DNA of 64,000 nucleotides from an uncultured Oscillospiraceae bacterium (GTDB lineage Bacteria; Bacillota; Clostridia; Oscillospirales; Acutalibacteraceae): contig UQBX01000004.1 of NCBI GenBank assembly GCA_900539425.1, positions 70,162 through 134,161 of the forward strand, written 5' to 3'. Both the position numbers and the translations under genes were made by a program. Below, piece by piece: positions 25,679 to 35,028 of this stretch; the first letter of the stretch is position 1, and each line of letters opens with the position of its first letter. The notes under the pieces are model-generated. The model saw only the letters and a list, made by a program, of their open reading frames with translations. It was not told where the DNA came from and did no database searches.

Positions 25679-26836
25679 ATGAAAAATTTTTCTGATTCCG
25701 TAAAATATATAGGCGCAGATGATAAAGATCTTGACCTTTTTGAGAGCCAGTATATAGTTCCCAACGGCGTTTCTTATAATTCTTATGTAATTATTGATGA
25801 TAAAATCGCCGTAATGGACACCATTGATGAGCGCAAAACTGATGAGTGGTTTGCAAATCTTGAAAAAGAGCTCGGTGGAAAAACACCTGATTATCTGGTT
25901 ATCTCTCATCTGGAGCCGGATCATTCTGCAAACATCAAAAAATTTACAGAGAAGTATCCGTCAGCCGCACTTGTGGGCACGGCAAAGACTTTTGCAATGC
26001 TTCCGCAGTTCTTTGATATTGACGCTTCTGTTGAAAAAATCACCGTTAAAGAGGGCGACTGTCTTTCTCTCGGCAGCCATGAACTTACATTTATAATGGC
26101 GCCTATGGTTCACTGGCCTGAGGTTATGCTTGAGTATGAAAAAACGGAAAAGATTCTTTTCTCAGCCGATGCTTTCGGTAAATTCGGCGCGCTTGATACT
26201 GATGAGGACTGGGCTTGCGAAGCAAGGCGTTATTATTTCAACATTGTGGGAAAATACGGCGGACCTGTTCAGACTTTGCTTAAAAAAGCGGCAAATCTTG
26301 AGATTAAAACAATCTGCCCGCTTCACGGCCCCATTCTTACAGAAAATCTTGAATATTACATAAACCTTTACAACACATGGTCATCTTACCAGCCTGAAAA
26401 AGACGGTGTGTTTATTGCCTGCGCTTCTGTTTATGGCAACACAAAGAACGCCGCTCTTAAACTCAAGGAGATACTTGAGGAAAAGGGTGTTAAAGTATCT
26501 TTTTCCGATATAACAAGAGATGATATGGCAGAAGCTGTTGAGGACGCATTTAAATATTCAAAAATAGTTCTTGCCGCTTCAAGCTATGATGGTGGTGTTT
26601 TCCCGCCTATGGAAGAACTGCTCTGCCACCTCAAGGCAAAAGCATTCCAAAACAGAAAGATTGGCATTATTGAAAACGGCTCATGGGCTCCGAGTGCTGC
26701 GCGTACAATAAAAGCAGCTCTTGAGAGCATGAAGAATATATCTGTATGTGAAAATACGGTAACTGTAAAATCTGCATTTAAAGAAAGTGATGTTCCGGCG
26801 CTTGAGGCACTTGCTCAGGAAATTGTAAACGACTGA
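25679..26836 (+). CDS. FprA-type flavodiiron protein
   Basis: A 385-residue A-type flavoprotein. The N-terminal metallo-beta-lactamase domain has the diiron motif HLEPDHSANI with later ligands in MVHWPEVML, SADAFG and CPLHGPI. The C-terminal flavodoxin domain begins at ACASVYGNTKNAALKL. Such proteins reduce O2 to water or NO to N2O and protect anaerobes. ATG 25679 follows AGGAGG. It stands alone, divergent from ilvE. Confidence 0.93.
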   Translation: MKNFSDSVKYIGADDKDLDLFESQYIVPNGVSYNSYVIIDDKIAVMDTIDERKTDEWFANLEKELGGKTPDYLVISHLEPDHSANIKKFTEKYPSAALVGTAKTFAMLPQFFDIDASVEKITVKEGDCLSLGSHELTFIMAPMVHWPEVMLEYEKTEKILFSADAFGKFGALDTDEDWACEARRYYFNIVGKYGGPVQTLLKKAANLEIKTICPLHGPILTENLEYYINLYNTWSSYQPEKDGVFIACASVYGNTKNAALKLKEILEEKGVKVSFSDITRDDMAEAVEDAFKYSKIVLAASSYDGGVFPPMEELLCHLKAKAFQNRKIGIIENGSWAPSAARTIKAALESMKNISVCENTVTVKSAFKESDVPALEALAQEIVND

Positions 26837-26871
26837 TTTTGTAAGCAATTTCTCCTGAGAGAGGTGAAGTC

Positions 26872-28008
26872 GTGGAATCGGCTGCAGAAACACAGTTAAA
26901 AAGAAATTACGGCATAGACCTGCTTCGTATTATCTCAATGATTATGATAGTTACGCTGCATACCGTAAGGCAGGGCGGAATACTTTATTCAGCAGAGCAG
27001 GGCACGCCTTATTATACAGTTGTCTGGATAATAGAAGCACTTTGCATAGGCGCAGTAAATCTTTATGCGATGATCAGCGGTTTTGTGGGCGTAAATTCAA
27101 CAAAAACACGGTTTTATAAGCTAGCGTCAATGTGGCTTCAGGTTGAATTTTACTGTATTATATCAACAATAATTATCTATTGTGTCAGCAAAGAGCCGTT
27201 TGATTTCGCAAGGCTTATTAACCGCCTTACTCCCGTTTCAACAGGCACTTACTGGTATTTTACATCATATTTTATAATGTTTTTCTTCACCCCGTTTTAC
27301 AATAAACTGCTTTCTGTTTTAAACAGCAGGCAGCTTAAATATTTGGGCGTGATAATATTTGTGTTTTCATCATTTTGGCCTACTGTATGGCAGACCGATA
27401 TAATGGAAGTCAACCGCGGATATTCTTTTCTTTGGCTGTCTCTGCTTTATATTCTCGGCGGAATAGCAAAAAAACTTGAACTGCACAAAAAAGTTAATCC
27501 TTATTTAATGACAGCGATTTTTGTTTTGCTTATGCTGTTAGGCGCTGGGTTCAAGTTCCTGTCTGAGAATTGCGGATGGGAAATAAATGATAATAATCTT
27601 CTTATTTCATATTATTCGGCAAATGTTTTGGCAGGCACATTTTGCCTGCTTCTTGCCGTAGCAAAAACAGATATAAAAGCAAAGATACCGATCAAGATAA
27701 TCAAAACGCTTGCACCGCTCACGTTCGGCGTATATATAATCCACACAAGCGAGTATATGTGGGGCTATGTATTGAAAGACGCGTTTGAAAGTTATAATAC
27801 TATAGGCACGTTTTTCATGTTGCTTGCCGTAGTAGGTACGTCGCTTGGAATATACCTCGGGTGTTCAGCTCTTGATGCAGTACGGCTTGCGCTTTTCAGA
27901 CTGCTGAAAGTGGATAGATTTACAAGCAATATGGAAATAAGAATAAGATCGGCAGTAAACCGTTTTGCTAAGAAAAAAGAAAGTGTCAGTATGACGGATG
28001 AAACCTAA
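26872..28008 (+). CDS. Acyltransferase 3 family membrane protein
   Basis: A 378-residue protein with about ten hydrophobic segments. The start NYGIDLLRIISMIMIVTLHT holds the conserved Arg and His of acyltransferase 3 enzymes, which O-acylate surface sugars or peptidoglycan. GTG 26872 follows GAGAGAGGTG. Its end overlaps the HAD gene by 11 bases. The substrate is unknown. Confidence 0.88.
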   Translation: MESAAETQLKRNYGIDLLRIISMIMIVTLHTVRQGGILYSAEQGTPYYTVVWIIEALCIGAVNLYAMISGFVGVNSTKTRFYKLASMWLQVEFYCIISTIIIYCVSKEPFDFARLINRLTPVSTGTYWYFTSYFIMFFFTPFYNKLLSVLNSRQLKYLGVIIFVFSSFWPTVWQTDIMEVNRGYSFLWLSLLYILGGIAKKLELHKKVNPYLMTAIFVLLMLLGAGFKFLSENCGWEINDNNLLISYYSANVLAGTFCLLLAVAKTDIKAKIPIKIIKTLAPLTFGVYIIHTSEYMWGYVLKDAFESYNTIGTFFMLLAVVGTSLGIYLGCSALDAVRLALFRLLKVDRFTSNMEIRIRSAVNRFAKKKESVSMTDET

Positions 28009-28825
28009 AAACAAAATTCTTCTTGCAGGGATAGACCTTGACGGCACCCTGCTGAGAAACGATAAAACTATCAGCTCTTTCACAGCTCAATCAATGATTA
28101 ATGCCGCCCGCCGTGGTATCTGCCTTGTTCCTGTTACGGGCAGACCGCTTTCCGGAATTCCGCAGTGTGTGCTGCAGCTCGGCGTTTGCAATTACGCTGT
28201 TACAACAAACGGCGCCGTGATTACTGATCTCAGAACAAGCGAGTGCGTTTACAGCGCCCCTATTAATCACAGCAAGACCGTTCTTATAATGAAAGAACTT
28301 GATGAAGCGGGCATTTCTTATGAAGCGTTTGCGGACGGATTCGGCTATCTAAGCCCTGCTGTTATGGAAAAATATAAGCGCAAATACGAATCAACTCCCG
28401 TAGGCGATTACATCAAAGCCTCAAGGAAAGTTGTGCAGGATCCTGCTGCGGAGTTTATCAAAGGCGGAAAATGCGCAGACGAAATCTTTATCTCATGCGG
28501 CAGCAGTGCCCGGAGAGCTAAGATTGCCGGGAGGTACGAAACTGACAGTGATATTCAGTTGTGCTTTCTTGATGATACTTTTCTGGAGATAACGGCGCTT
28601 GGCGCAGACAAAGGCACGGCTTTCGGGTATTTGCGCAGTATGCTTGGCATAAATCGTGAAAACACCATTGCTTTCGGCGATAATACGAATGATGTTTCAC
28701 TTGTGGAAGCGGCTGGAGTTTTTGCAGCAATGGAAAATTCCTGCGATGAATTTAAAATGCAAGCCGATATTATTGCCCCGTCGAATGAGAATGACGGCGT
28801 TGCAAAAATACTAAACAAAATTTGA
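27998..28825 (+). CDS. HAD-family Cof-type phosphatase
   Basis: A 275-residue Cof-like phosphatase with motif I GIDLDGTLLRND, motif II near VTGRPLSG and the C-terminal motif AFGDNTNDVSLVEAAG. The cap domain lies between, as in C2-type HADs that act on sugar phosphates or flavin cofactors. It overlaps the acyltransferase gene and is co-transcribed. Confidence 0.9.
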   Translation: MKPKNKILLAGIDLDGTLLRNDKTISSFTAQSMINAARRGICLVPVTGRPLSGIPQCVLQLGVCNYAVTTNGAVITDLRTSECVYSAPINHSKTVLIMKELDEAGISYEAFADGFGYLSPAVMEKYKRKYESTPVGDYIKASRKVVQDPAAEFIKGGKCADEIFISCGSSARRAKIAGRYETDSDIQLCFLDDTFLEITALGADKGTAFGYLRSMLGINRENTIAFGDNTNDVSLVEAAGVFAAMENSCDEFKMQADIIAPSNENDGVAKILNKI

Positions 28826-28909
28826 CAAATTATTTTATGCAAATTGCCCAAAATCATAACTTTGCTTTTCAGAATATGACGGCGAATTGTAGATTATGTA
28901 TAAAAAATA

Positions 28910-28938
28910 TTGACTTTGTTGTGCAAAAATACTAATAT
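28910..28938 (+). promoter_or_regulatory. Promoter of the DUF6465 gene
   Basis: TTGACT (28910-28915) and TAATAT (28933-28938) with a 17-base spacer. The ATG-like frame opening at 28910 is therefore promoter DNA. Confidence 0.65.
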
Positions 28939-29011
28939 AGCAACTGTAAAGCTTTTTACTTTACTGAGCAATATTTTCTTAACATATAATATTTTGAAAG
29001 GATTTTTGATT

Positions 29012-29482
29012 ATGGCAGTAAAAAAGAATGACGTTAAGCCGGCAGAAAAAAGCGTAAAAAAAGAAGCCGCAGCTCCCGTAAAAGCTGTTAAAGAAGAAAA
29101 AGCGGCAGTTAAAGCAACAGAGAAAAAGGCAGAAGAGAAGCCTGTTGAAAAGAAAGAAGAAAAGAAGGCTGCTAAACCAGCTGCAAAGAAAGAAGATAAG
29201 AAAGCTTCAGCAAAGGCTGTTGCAGAAGAAAAGCCCGCAAAGAAAGCCGCTCCCGCAAAGAAGCCTGCTAAAAAAGCTGAAAAGGCAGAAACAGAGGTTT
29301 ACTTTGAGTTTGCCGGCAGACAGGTTAAGGCTGCAGATGTTACAAAGGCTGTTGAGGCTGCCTGCAAAGCAAACGGTGTAAAGAGCGCTGATGTAAAGGG
29401 CGTTAAGGTATATGTAAAGGCAGAGGATAACGCTGCTTACTATGTACTTGCTAACGGCGAATCAGGCAAGATCGATTTATAA
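29012..29482 (+). CDS. Lys/Ala-rich protein with DUF6465 domain
   Basis: A 156-residue protein. Residues 1 to about 100 are Lys-, Ala-, Glu- and Pro-rich repeats (PAKKAAPAKKPAKKA) resembling histone H1 tails; the last 55 residues form a compact DUF6465 domain starting EVYFEFAGRQVKAADV. ATG 29012 follows GAAAGGA. The basic tail suggests nucleic acid or surface-polymer binding, though no role is proven. It has its own promoter and terminator. Confidence 0.82.
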   Translation: MAVKKNDVKPAEKSVKKEAAAPVKAVKEEKAAVKATEKKAEEKPVEKKEEKKAAKPAAKKEDKKASAKAVAEEKPAKKAAPAKKPAKKAEKAETEVYFEFAGRQVKAADVTKAVEAACKANGVKSADVKGVKVYVKAEDNAAYYVLANGESGKIDL

Positions 29483-29513
29483 TCTGAAAAATATATTATA
29501 AATTTTAGAAAAT

Positions 29514-29546
29514 CCGCTTTGCGTGTTTTGCGCAGAGCGGTTTTTT
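29514..29546 (+). terminator. Terminator after the DUF6465 gene
   Basis: CCGCTTTGCG pairs with CGCAGAGCGG and is followed by six T residues. Confidence 0.88.
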
Positions 29547-29660
29547 ATTTTGAAAACACACAGCAATTTGTTTTGCTGCCCGCTTGTCGGAGTGTTTTAG
29601 AGAACCTAAAAAAAGCAAGTCCGCAGTCTGCGGAAAGTGCGCCGGTATTCAACTATTCGA

Positions 29661-29689
29661 TTGATTATGTGTATGAATTATGTTAGAAT
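29661..29689 (+). promoter_or_regulatory. Promoter of the capA-like gene
   Basis: TTGATT (29661-29666) and TAGAAT (29684-29689) with a 17-base spacer. Confidence 0.6.
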
Positions 29690-29719
29690 ATAGAAAACGT
29701 AAAGAAAGATGTGCTGTTT

Positions 29720-30919
29720 ATGGATAATGGTAATAAAAAGAAACTTGCGGGTGTTATTGTGCCCGTTGTGCTTGCCGTGCTTGTTATATGCGGTTTTGCT
29801 GTCAGCGGTCATATCACTAAAAATATGGACAGTGAAATGCCTACTGCGCAAACCACTTCAGAAGTTACAACTCAGGCAACAACAAATGCCGTATCAAGTG
29901 TTTCTCTTGTTGCGGTGGGAGATAATCTTATTCACAACACACTTATCAGCGCAGGTGAGCAGGAGGACGGCTCGCTTGACTACTCGTCATTTTACGAAAA
30001 CATAAAAAACGATATTTCATCAGCCGATATTGCCGTAATAAACCAGGAAACGATTCTCGGCGGAAGTGAATTTGAATACACAGGTTATCCTGTATTTAAT
30101 TCACCTTGGGAGATAGGCACGGCGGCTATAGATGCGGGCTTTGATATATTTACCTGCGCCACCAATCATTCGCTTGATAAAGGATATGCAGGCATTGAGC
30201 AGGAATGTGCGTTCTTTGACCAGCATCCGGAGGTTGTTCATGTAGGTACTAATGACAGCGAAGAGGACTATAATTCCATAATCTATTATGAGAAAAATTC
30301 CATACGTTTCGCAATCCTCAATTACACATACGGCACAAACGGTATTCCGATTCCCGAGAGTTCGCCGTGGTGTGTCAATATGATGGATAAGGAAAAGATA
30401 ACAGCCGATGTTAATGCCGCAAAACAGAATGCGGATGTAATCATTGTATTTCCTCACTGGGGAACGGAAAACAGCACTTCGGTTTCCGATTATCAGCGTG
30501 AATATGTACAGCTTTTCTCAGATCTCGGCGTTGATATTGTTATCGGCACACATCCTCATGTGCTTCAGCCTGTAGAATGGGTGGAGAATGAAACAACAGG
30601 CAAAAAAATGCTTGTCTATTATTCGCTTGGTAACTTTATTTCTCATCAAACCAGTCTCAATCAGCTCTGCGGAGGCATGGCTGAGATAAAGATTGAAAAG
30701 AAAAATGGTGAAATTTCTATAACCTCCGCAAAACTTGTGCCTGTTGTTTGCTGGTATAAGTCATCAGGAGATAAATATGAGTTTTCTGTTTATAAGCTTT
30801 CTGATTATACCGATTCAATCGCAGATTCACACGCGCAGAGGTCAAACGGCGCAACTCCCGATTATTTCAGGGAATACGCCTCGGATATTGTAAGCGACGA
30901 ATTCCTGGATATGGGATGA
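29720..30919 (+). CDS. CapA family protein (poly-gamma-glutamate synthesis type)
   Basis: A 399-residue secreted or membrane-anchored protein with an N-terminal hydrophobic segment (residues 8-27) and a Thr-rich linker. The CapA metallophosphatase-like domain shows VAVGDNLIH, INQETILGG, ATNHSLDKG, FPHWGTE and IGTHPHVLQP. The last motifs carry the metal-ligand residues. Related proteins act in polyglutamate capsule synthesis, but no capBC genes lie here, so the substrate is open. ATG 29720 is preferred over GTG 29711. Confidence 0.88.
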   Translation: MDNGNKKKLAGVIVPVVLAVLVICGFAVSGHITKNMDSEMPTAQTTSEVTTQATTNAVSSVSLVAVGDNLIHNTLISAGEQEDGSLDYSSFYENIKNDISSADIAVINQETILGGSEFEYTGYPVFNSPWEIGTAAIDAGFDIFTCATNHSLDKGYAGIEQECAFFDQHPEVVHVGTNDSEEDYNSIIYYEKNSIRFAILNYTYGTNGIPIPESSPWCVNMMDKEKITADVNAAKQNADVIIVFPHWGTENSTSVSDYQREYVQLFSDLGVDIVIGTHPHVLQPVEWVENETTGKKMLVYYSLGNFISHQTSLNQLCGGMAEIKIEKKNGEISITSAKLVPVVCWYKSSGDKYEFSVYKLSDYTDSIADSHAQRSNGATPDYFREYASDIVSDEFLDMG

Positions 30920-30993
30920 TTGTAAAAAATGCACAAATGAACAGATTTTTCAATGTGTAAAAATTACAAGTCAAACAAAATTGAAAAAAAGCA

Positions 30994-31022
30994 TTGACTT
31001 TTCGTGGATCGAAAAATATAAT
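30994..31022 (+). promoter_or_regulatory. Promoter of glnA
   Basis: TTGACT (30994-30999) and TATAAT (31017-31022) with a 17-base spacer; transcript start near 31029. Confidence 0.85.
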
Positions 31023-31039
31023 GATATTGTATTCAGAAC

Positions 31040-31080
31040 AAAGGCGTTCCGGAGTTTTTCGGAATGCCTTTTTATTTTTT
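31040..31080 (+). promoter_or_regulatory. Leader terminator (attenuator candidate) of glnA
   Basis: AAAGGCGTTCCG and CGGAATGCCTTT form a 12-bp stem (one G-U) followed by T-runs, beginning about 11 bases after the transcript start and ending just before the GAGGAG ribosome binding site. It should stop transcription before glnA unless antitermination occurs. Confidence 0.7.
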
Positions 31081-31098
31081 TTATGAGGAGTATTGATT

Positions 31099-32439
31099 AT
31101 GAGCAAGCTTACTAAAGAAGATATCTTGAGAGACGCAAAAGAGAAAAACGTTGAATTCGTAAGACTGCAGTTTACAGATGTTTTCGGTCTTATGAAAAAT
31201 GTGGCAGTAACCGTTTCTCAGCTTGAAAAAGCACTTGATAACGATTGTATGTTTGACGGTTCTTCTATTGATGGCTTTGTAAGAATTGATGAGTCTGATA
31301 TGTATCTTCATCCGGACCTTGATTCATGGGCTATCTTTCCTTGGAGAACTTTCGGCGGAAAAACAACAGGCCGTCTTATTTGCTCAGTTTATATGGCAGA
31401 CAACAAGACCCCGTTTATGGGAGATCCCAAAAATGTACTTGATAAGGTAATTAAAGAAGCAAACGAAATGGGCTTCGGCTTCAATGTTGGCCCTGAACTT
31501 GAGTTTTTCCTTTTCAAGCGTGACGAAGAAGGCAACCCCACTACAGAGCTTACCGATGCCGGCGGATATTTCGATCTTAATCCTAATGACGCAGGTGAAA
31601 ACTGCCGCCGTGATATTTGCCTTGCTCTTGAAGATATGGGTTATGAGATTGAGGCGTCTCACCACGAGGTTGCTGAATCACAGCATGAGATAGACTTCAG
31701 ATTTGATGATGTTATGACTACTGCGGACAGAGTTATGACTTTCAAGCACGTTGTTAAGACATACGCAACAAAGCATGGTCTTCACGCAACATTTATGCCG
31801 AAACCGATTTACGGCATTAACGGCTCCGGTATGCATACCAACATGAGCCTTTTCAGACTTGAAGACGGTTCCAATGCTTTTGATGATCCGTCTGATGAGC
31901 GCGGCCTTTCAAAGACTGCTTATCAGTTTATAGCAGGTATTATGAAACACGTTAAAGGCATTGCGGCTTTTTCAAACCCAACCGTAAACTCTTATAAAAG
32001 ACTTGTTCCCGGTTATGAGGCTCCTTGCTATTTGACATGGTCTTCATCAAACCGCTCAGTTCTTGTAAGAATTCCCGCGGCACGCGGCAAAGGAACCCGT
32101 GTTGAGCTTCGCTGCCCCGATCCTACCTGCAATCCTTATCTTGAAATGGCTCTTTGCCTTGCAGCAGGCCTTGACGGTATTAAAAAAGGCATGACCCCTC
32201 CCGAGCCGGTTGATTACAATGTTTTCGACCTTACTGCAGAGGAATTGAAAAAAGAAAAGATCGATTGCCTGCCCGGCAGCCTTATCGAAGCTGTTTATGC
32301 AGCAGAGGCTGATCCGTTCATTAAGGAAACTCTCGGAGATCATGTATTCGATGCTTACATCGAAGGAAAGAAAAACGAGTGGGATGAGTACAGAACTCAG
32401 GTTTCACAGTGGGAAGTTGACAGATATCTTAAAAAGTAA
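31099..32439 (+). CDS. glnA: Glutamine synthetase, type I
   Basis: A 446-residue GSI: FTDVFGLMKNV, MFDGSSIDGF, the catalytic GPELEFFLF, NGSGMHTNMSLF, KRLVPGYEAPCYLTWSSSNR and the C-terminal catalytic region. The short length and absence of an adenylylation-type insert point to the GSI-alpha class of Firmicutes. ATG 31099 follows GAGGAG by 9 bases. It makes glutamine from glutamate and ammonia. It is followed by amt-PII and controlled by the leader terminator. Confidence 0.96.
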   Translation: MSKLTKEDILRDAKEKNVEFVRLQFTDVFGLMKNVAVTVSQLEKALDNDCMFDGSSIDGFVRIDESDMYLHPDLDSWAIFPWRTFGGKTTGRLICSVYMADNKTPFMGDPKNVLDKVIKEANEMGFGFNVGPELEFFLFKRDEEGNPTTELTDAGGYFDLNPNDAGENCRRDICLALEDMGYEIEASHHEVAESQHEIDFRFDDVMTTADRVMTFKHVVKTYATKHGLHATFMPKPIYGINGSGMHTNMSLFRLEDGSNAFDDPSDERGLSKTAYQFIAGIMKHVKGIAAFSNPTVNSYKRLVPGYEAPCYLTWSSSNRSVLVRIPAARGKGTRVELRCPDPTCNPYLEMALCLAAGLDGIKKGMTPPEPVDYNVFDLTAEELKKEKIDCLPGSLIEAVYAAEADPFIKETLGDHVFDAYIEGKKNEWDEYRTQVSQWEVDRYLKK

Positions 32440-32472
32440 CTTAACCCTCTCTTTGGCAGAAATGCCTTTATA

Positions 32473-32552
32473 GGTCGGTGTGTTAAATCCGCACCGGCCA
32501 TATAGAATGCATAACGGCGTGCATTGCGATGATGCAATGCGCGCCGTTTTTT
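32473..32552 (+). promoter_or_regulatory. Two-hairpin leader/attenuator before amt-PII
   Basis: Hairpin 1 pairs GGTCGGTGTG (32473-32482) with CGCACCGGCC (32490-32499). Hairpin 2 pairs AACGGCGTGCATTGC (32513-32527) with GCAATGCGCGCCGTT (32534-32548) around hexaloop GATGAT and is followed by T residues, making an intrinsic terminator 27 bases before the ATG. It could reduce read-through from glnA into the transporter and be relieved by a regulator. The loops do not match the ANTAR-target consensus well. Confidence 0.6.
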
Positions 32553-32578
32553 ATATAAATTTATAGGAGGAGTATATT

Positions 32579-34303
32579 ATGACAAACATACTTGAAGTAG
32601 TACAAAACGAAGTATACGGCGTCTGGTATCTTGTAGGCGCCGCTCTGGTTTTCTTCATGCAGTGCGGCTTTGCAATGGTGGAAACCGGCTTCACAAGGGC
32701 GAAAAACGCAGGTAACATAATAATGAAAAACCTGATGGATTTCTGTATCGGTACGCCGATGTTTCTGTTGCTTGGTTTTTCGCTTATGCTCAGTGAAGAT
32801 TATGTAATGGGTCTGATAGGTGTTCCCAATTTGGGAATATTTACGGATTACGCAAATTTTGACTGGTCTAATTTCGTTTTCAACCTTGTTTTTTGTGCTA
32901 CTGCGGCTACTATTGTTTCAGGCGCAATGGCAGAAAGAACAAAGTTCAGCGCTTACTGCGTATACAGCGCGGTTATCAGTGCTGTCATCTATCCGATTGA
33001 GGCGGGATGGATATGGAATTCAGAAGGCTGGCTCGCTAAACTCGGCTTCCACGATTTCGCAGGCTCCTGTGCTATCCACATGGTTGGCGGTATAACCGCA
33101 TTTATCGGCGCTGCTATCGTAGGGCCTCGTATAGGCAAATATGTTAAGGATAAGAAGACTGGCAAGACGGTTGCAAAAGCTATTCCCGGCCACAGCCTAA
33201 CTCTTGGTGCTTTGGGCGTATTTATTCTTTGGTTTGCATGGTATGGTTTCAACGGCGCTGCGGCTAAGAGTGTTGATTCTCTTGCATCCATCTTCCTCAC
33301 AACCACATGCGCTCCTGCCATTGCAACGTGTGTTACAATGCTGTTTACATGGATCAAAAACGGAAAACCCGATGTTTCAATGTCATTAAACGGCTCACTC
33401 GCCGGCCTTGTTGCGGTAACAGCAGGATGTGATGTTGTAGACGCTCTCGGCTCATGTATTATAGGTGCTGTTTCAGGTATCCTTGTTGTTGTTGCGGTTG
33501 AGGTTGTCGATATAAAGATCAAGGTAGACGATCCCGTAGGCGCTGTTGCAGTTCACTGCTGTAATGGTATATGGGGCACTGTTGCTGTAGGTCTGTTCTC
33601 AACACAGGGTGGTCTGTTCTACGGCGGCGGTTTCAGACTTTTGGGCGTTCAGCTTTTGGGCGTGGTTTCCGTTGCGGCATGGACTATCGTTACTATGACT
33701 ATCGTATTCTTTATCATCAAAAAGACTATTGGTCTGCGAGTTTCAAGTGAAGAGGAAATCAAGGGTCTTGATGCAACAGAACATAATCTTCCCTCAGCTT
33801 ATGCGGACTTTATGCCTGCGCTTGCAATTGCAGGAGGCTCTGCGGCTGACACGGCAGAGGTTCATCAGGCTGTTTCAGTTGAAAAAGCGGTTCCGGTAGA
33901 ATCTTATACAGCAAATACAAATGAAAGCGGAAAGCTTACAAATGTTGTAATGATCTTCAACCCCACAAAGCTTGAAGCAGTTAAGGAAAGCATGAACGAA
34001 ATCGGCGTAACCGGTATGACGGTTACAAATGTTATGGGATGCGGTGTTCAGAAAGGCCATAAAAAGATGTACCGAGGAATTGAGATAGAAGAACTCAGCC
34101 TCAATCCTAAGATGAAACTTGAAATGGCGGTTTCAAAAGTTCCTGTTTCAACTGTTATAGATGCGGCGCGCAAGGCGCTGTATACAGGCAATATAGGAGA
34201 CGGAAAGATATTCCTTTACGATATTGAAGATGTTGTAAAAGTAAGAACGGGAGAAACGGGAGTTGCGGCGCTTCAGGGCGAAGCAGACCTTGAAAACGAC
34301 TGA
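32579..34303 (+). CDS. amt: Ammonium transporter fused to a PII signalling domain
   Basis: A 574-residue fusion. Residues 1 to about 400 form the Amt channel (FFMQCGFAMVETGFTRAKN, HMVGGITAFIGA, VHCCNGIWGTVAVGLF). A linker follows, then residues 452-574 form a complete PII/GlnK domain, with the T-loop KGHKKMYRGIEIEEL holding the modifiable Tyr and the ATP-binding TGNIGDGKIF and KVRTGETG. GlnK normally plugs AmtB as a separate protein, so the fusion would give built-in control by ATP/ADP and 2-oxoglutarate. No separate glnK is present in the window. Confidence 0.93.
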   Translation: MTNILEVVQNEVYGVWYLVGAALVFFMQCGFAMVETGFTRAKNAGNIIMKNLMDFCIGTPMFLLLGFSLMLSEDYVMGLIGVPNLGIFTDYANFDWSNFVFNLVFCATAATIVSGAMAERTKFSAYCVYSAVISAVIYPIEAGWIWNSEGWLAKLGFHDFAGSCAIHMVGGITAFIGAAIVGPRIGKYVKDKKTGKTVAKAIPGHSLTLGALGVFILWFAWYGFNGAAAKSVDSLASIFLTTTCAPAIATCVTMLFTWIKNGKPDVSMSLNGSLAGLVAVTAGCDVVDALGSCIIGAVSGILVVVAVEVVDIKIKVDDPVGAVAVHCCNGIWGTVAVGLFSTQGGLFYGGGFRLLGVQLLGVVSVAAWTIVTMTIVFFIIKKTIGLRVSSEEEIKGLDATEHNLPSAYADFMPALAIAGGSAADTAEVHQAVSVEKAVPVESYTANTNESGKLTNVVMIFNPTKLEAVKESMNEIGVTGMTVTNVMGCGVQKGHKKMYRGIEIEELSLNPKMKLEMAVSKVPVSTVIDAARKALYTGNIGDGKIFLYDIEDVVKVRTGETGVAALQGEADLEND

Positions 34304-34385
34304 TAGAATAATTTAGCTTAAAGGCTCATTGAGCTCAGCATCATCCTAAAAAATCAATATGGTGCACCGCATATGATGAGGTACA

Positions 34386-34428
34386 AAAAATCAAGGCGGA
34401 GTCAACAGACTCTGCTTCGATTTTTAAT
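34386..34428. terminator. Bidirectional terminator between amt-PII and the Nudix remnant
   Basis: AAAAATCAAGGCGGAGTC and GACTCTGCTTCGATTTTT pair with a few wobbles, T-runs on both strands. Confidence 0.7.
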
Positions 34429-34507
34429 TTCTATTTACTTTTGAAATATAAGTATCTATTACGGTGCTTTGAAGCGGCGTCAGAAAGATTCGCGGTGAGG
34501 GATGAAT

Positions 34508-35028
34508 TTATTTTGTTTGATGACAGCCATATTGTTTTCTCATATCAAAAAACAGCTGAATAAGGCTTTTATAATACGGAATAAATACGCCGTCATCTAT
34601 CATTTTGTTTATTTTTTCTAATGCTGCCCATTTAACGTCCTGCACTTCTTCATACTGCAAAACTAAATCATTTATGTTGATTTCTTTTCAATTAAGTAAA
34701 CATCGTCAAAGCCTTCATTGAAATTTATTGTTAAATGAGGCTGAACGTCTTGAAGATCAATTTTTAATCCTATTTCTTCAAACAATTCTCTTTCAATAGC
34801 CGTTTGGCTTGATTCTCCGGATAACGCGCTTCCTCCTACTGTTATATCCCACATATTCGGCCATCCTGATTTAAACGGCTGTCTTTGTTGAATTAACATT
34901 TCGTCTTTTGAATTAAAAATGCAAGCATGAACTACAAGGTGGTAAGCGCCTTTTTTAAATTTTTTCCCTCTCACCATTGTTTTGTTAGTCTTTGTTTTAT
35001 CTCTGTTGTATATATCCCATAATTCCAT
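34508..35028 (-). pseudogene. Frameshifted Nudix hydrolase
   Basis: From ATG 35028 the frame encodes a Nudix protein (HLVVHACIFNSKDEMLIQQR, Nudix box GGSALSGESSQTAIEREL-FEEIG) but meets TAA after YLIEKKST. Inserting one A in the GAAAAG run near 34683 restores the frame as EININDLVLQYEEVQDVKWA and IPYYKSLIQLFFDMRKQYG to a stop at 34508, the normal Nudix C-terminus. A single-base deletion therefore separates two good halves. It may be a recent pseudogene or a homopolymer sequencing error. Confidence 0.75.

Noticed and set aside
28910..29011. N-terminal extension of the Lys/Ala-rich DUF6465 protein
   Set aside because: The upstream codons coincide with a TTGACT-17-TAATAT promoter, and ATG 29012 has its own GAAAGGA site.
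32989..33522. 177-codon minus-strand frame opposite the ammonium transporter
   Set aside because: Antisense shadow of a conserved Amt gene; no ribosome binding site and low-complexity composition.
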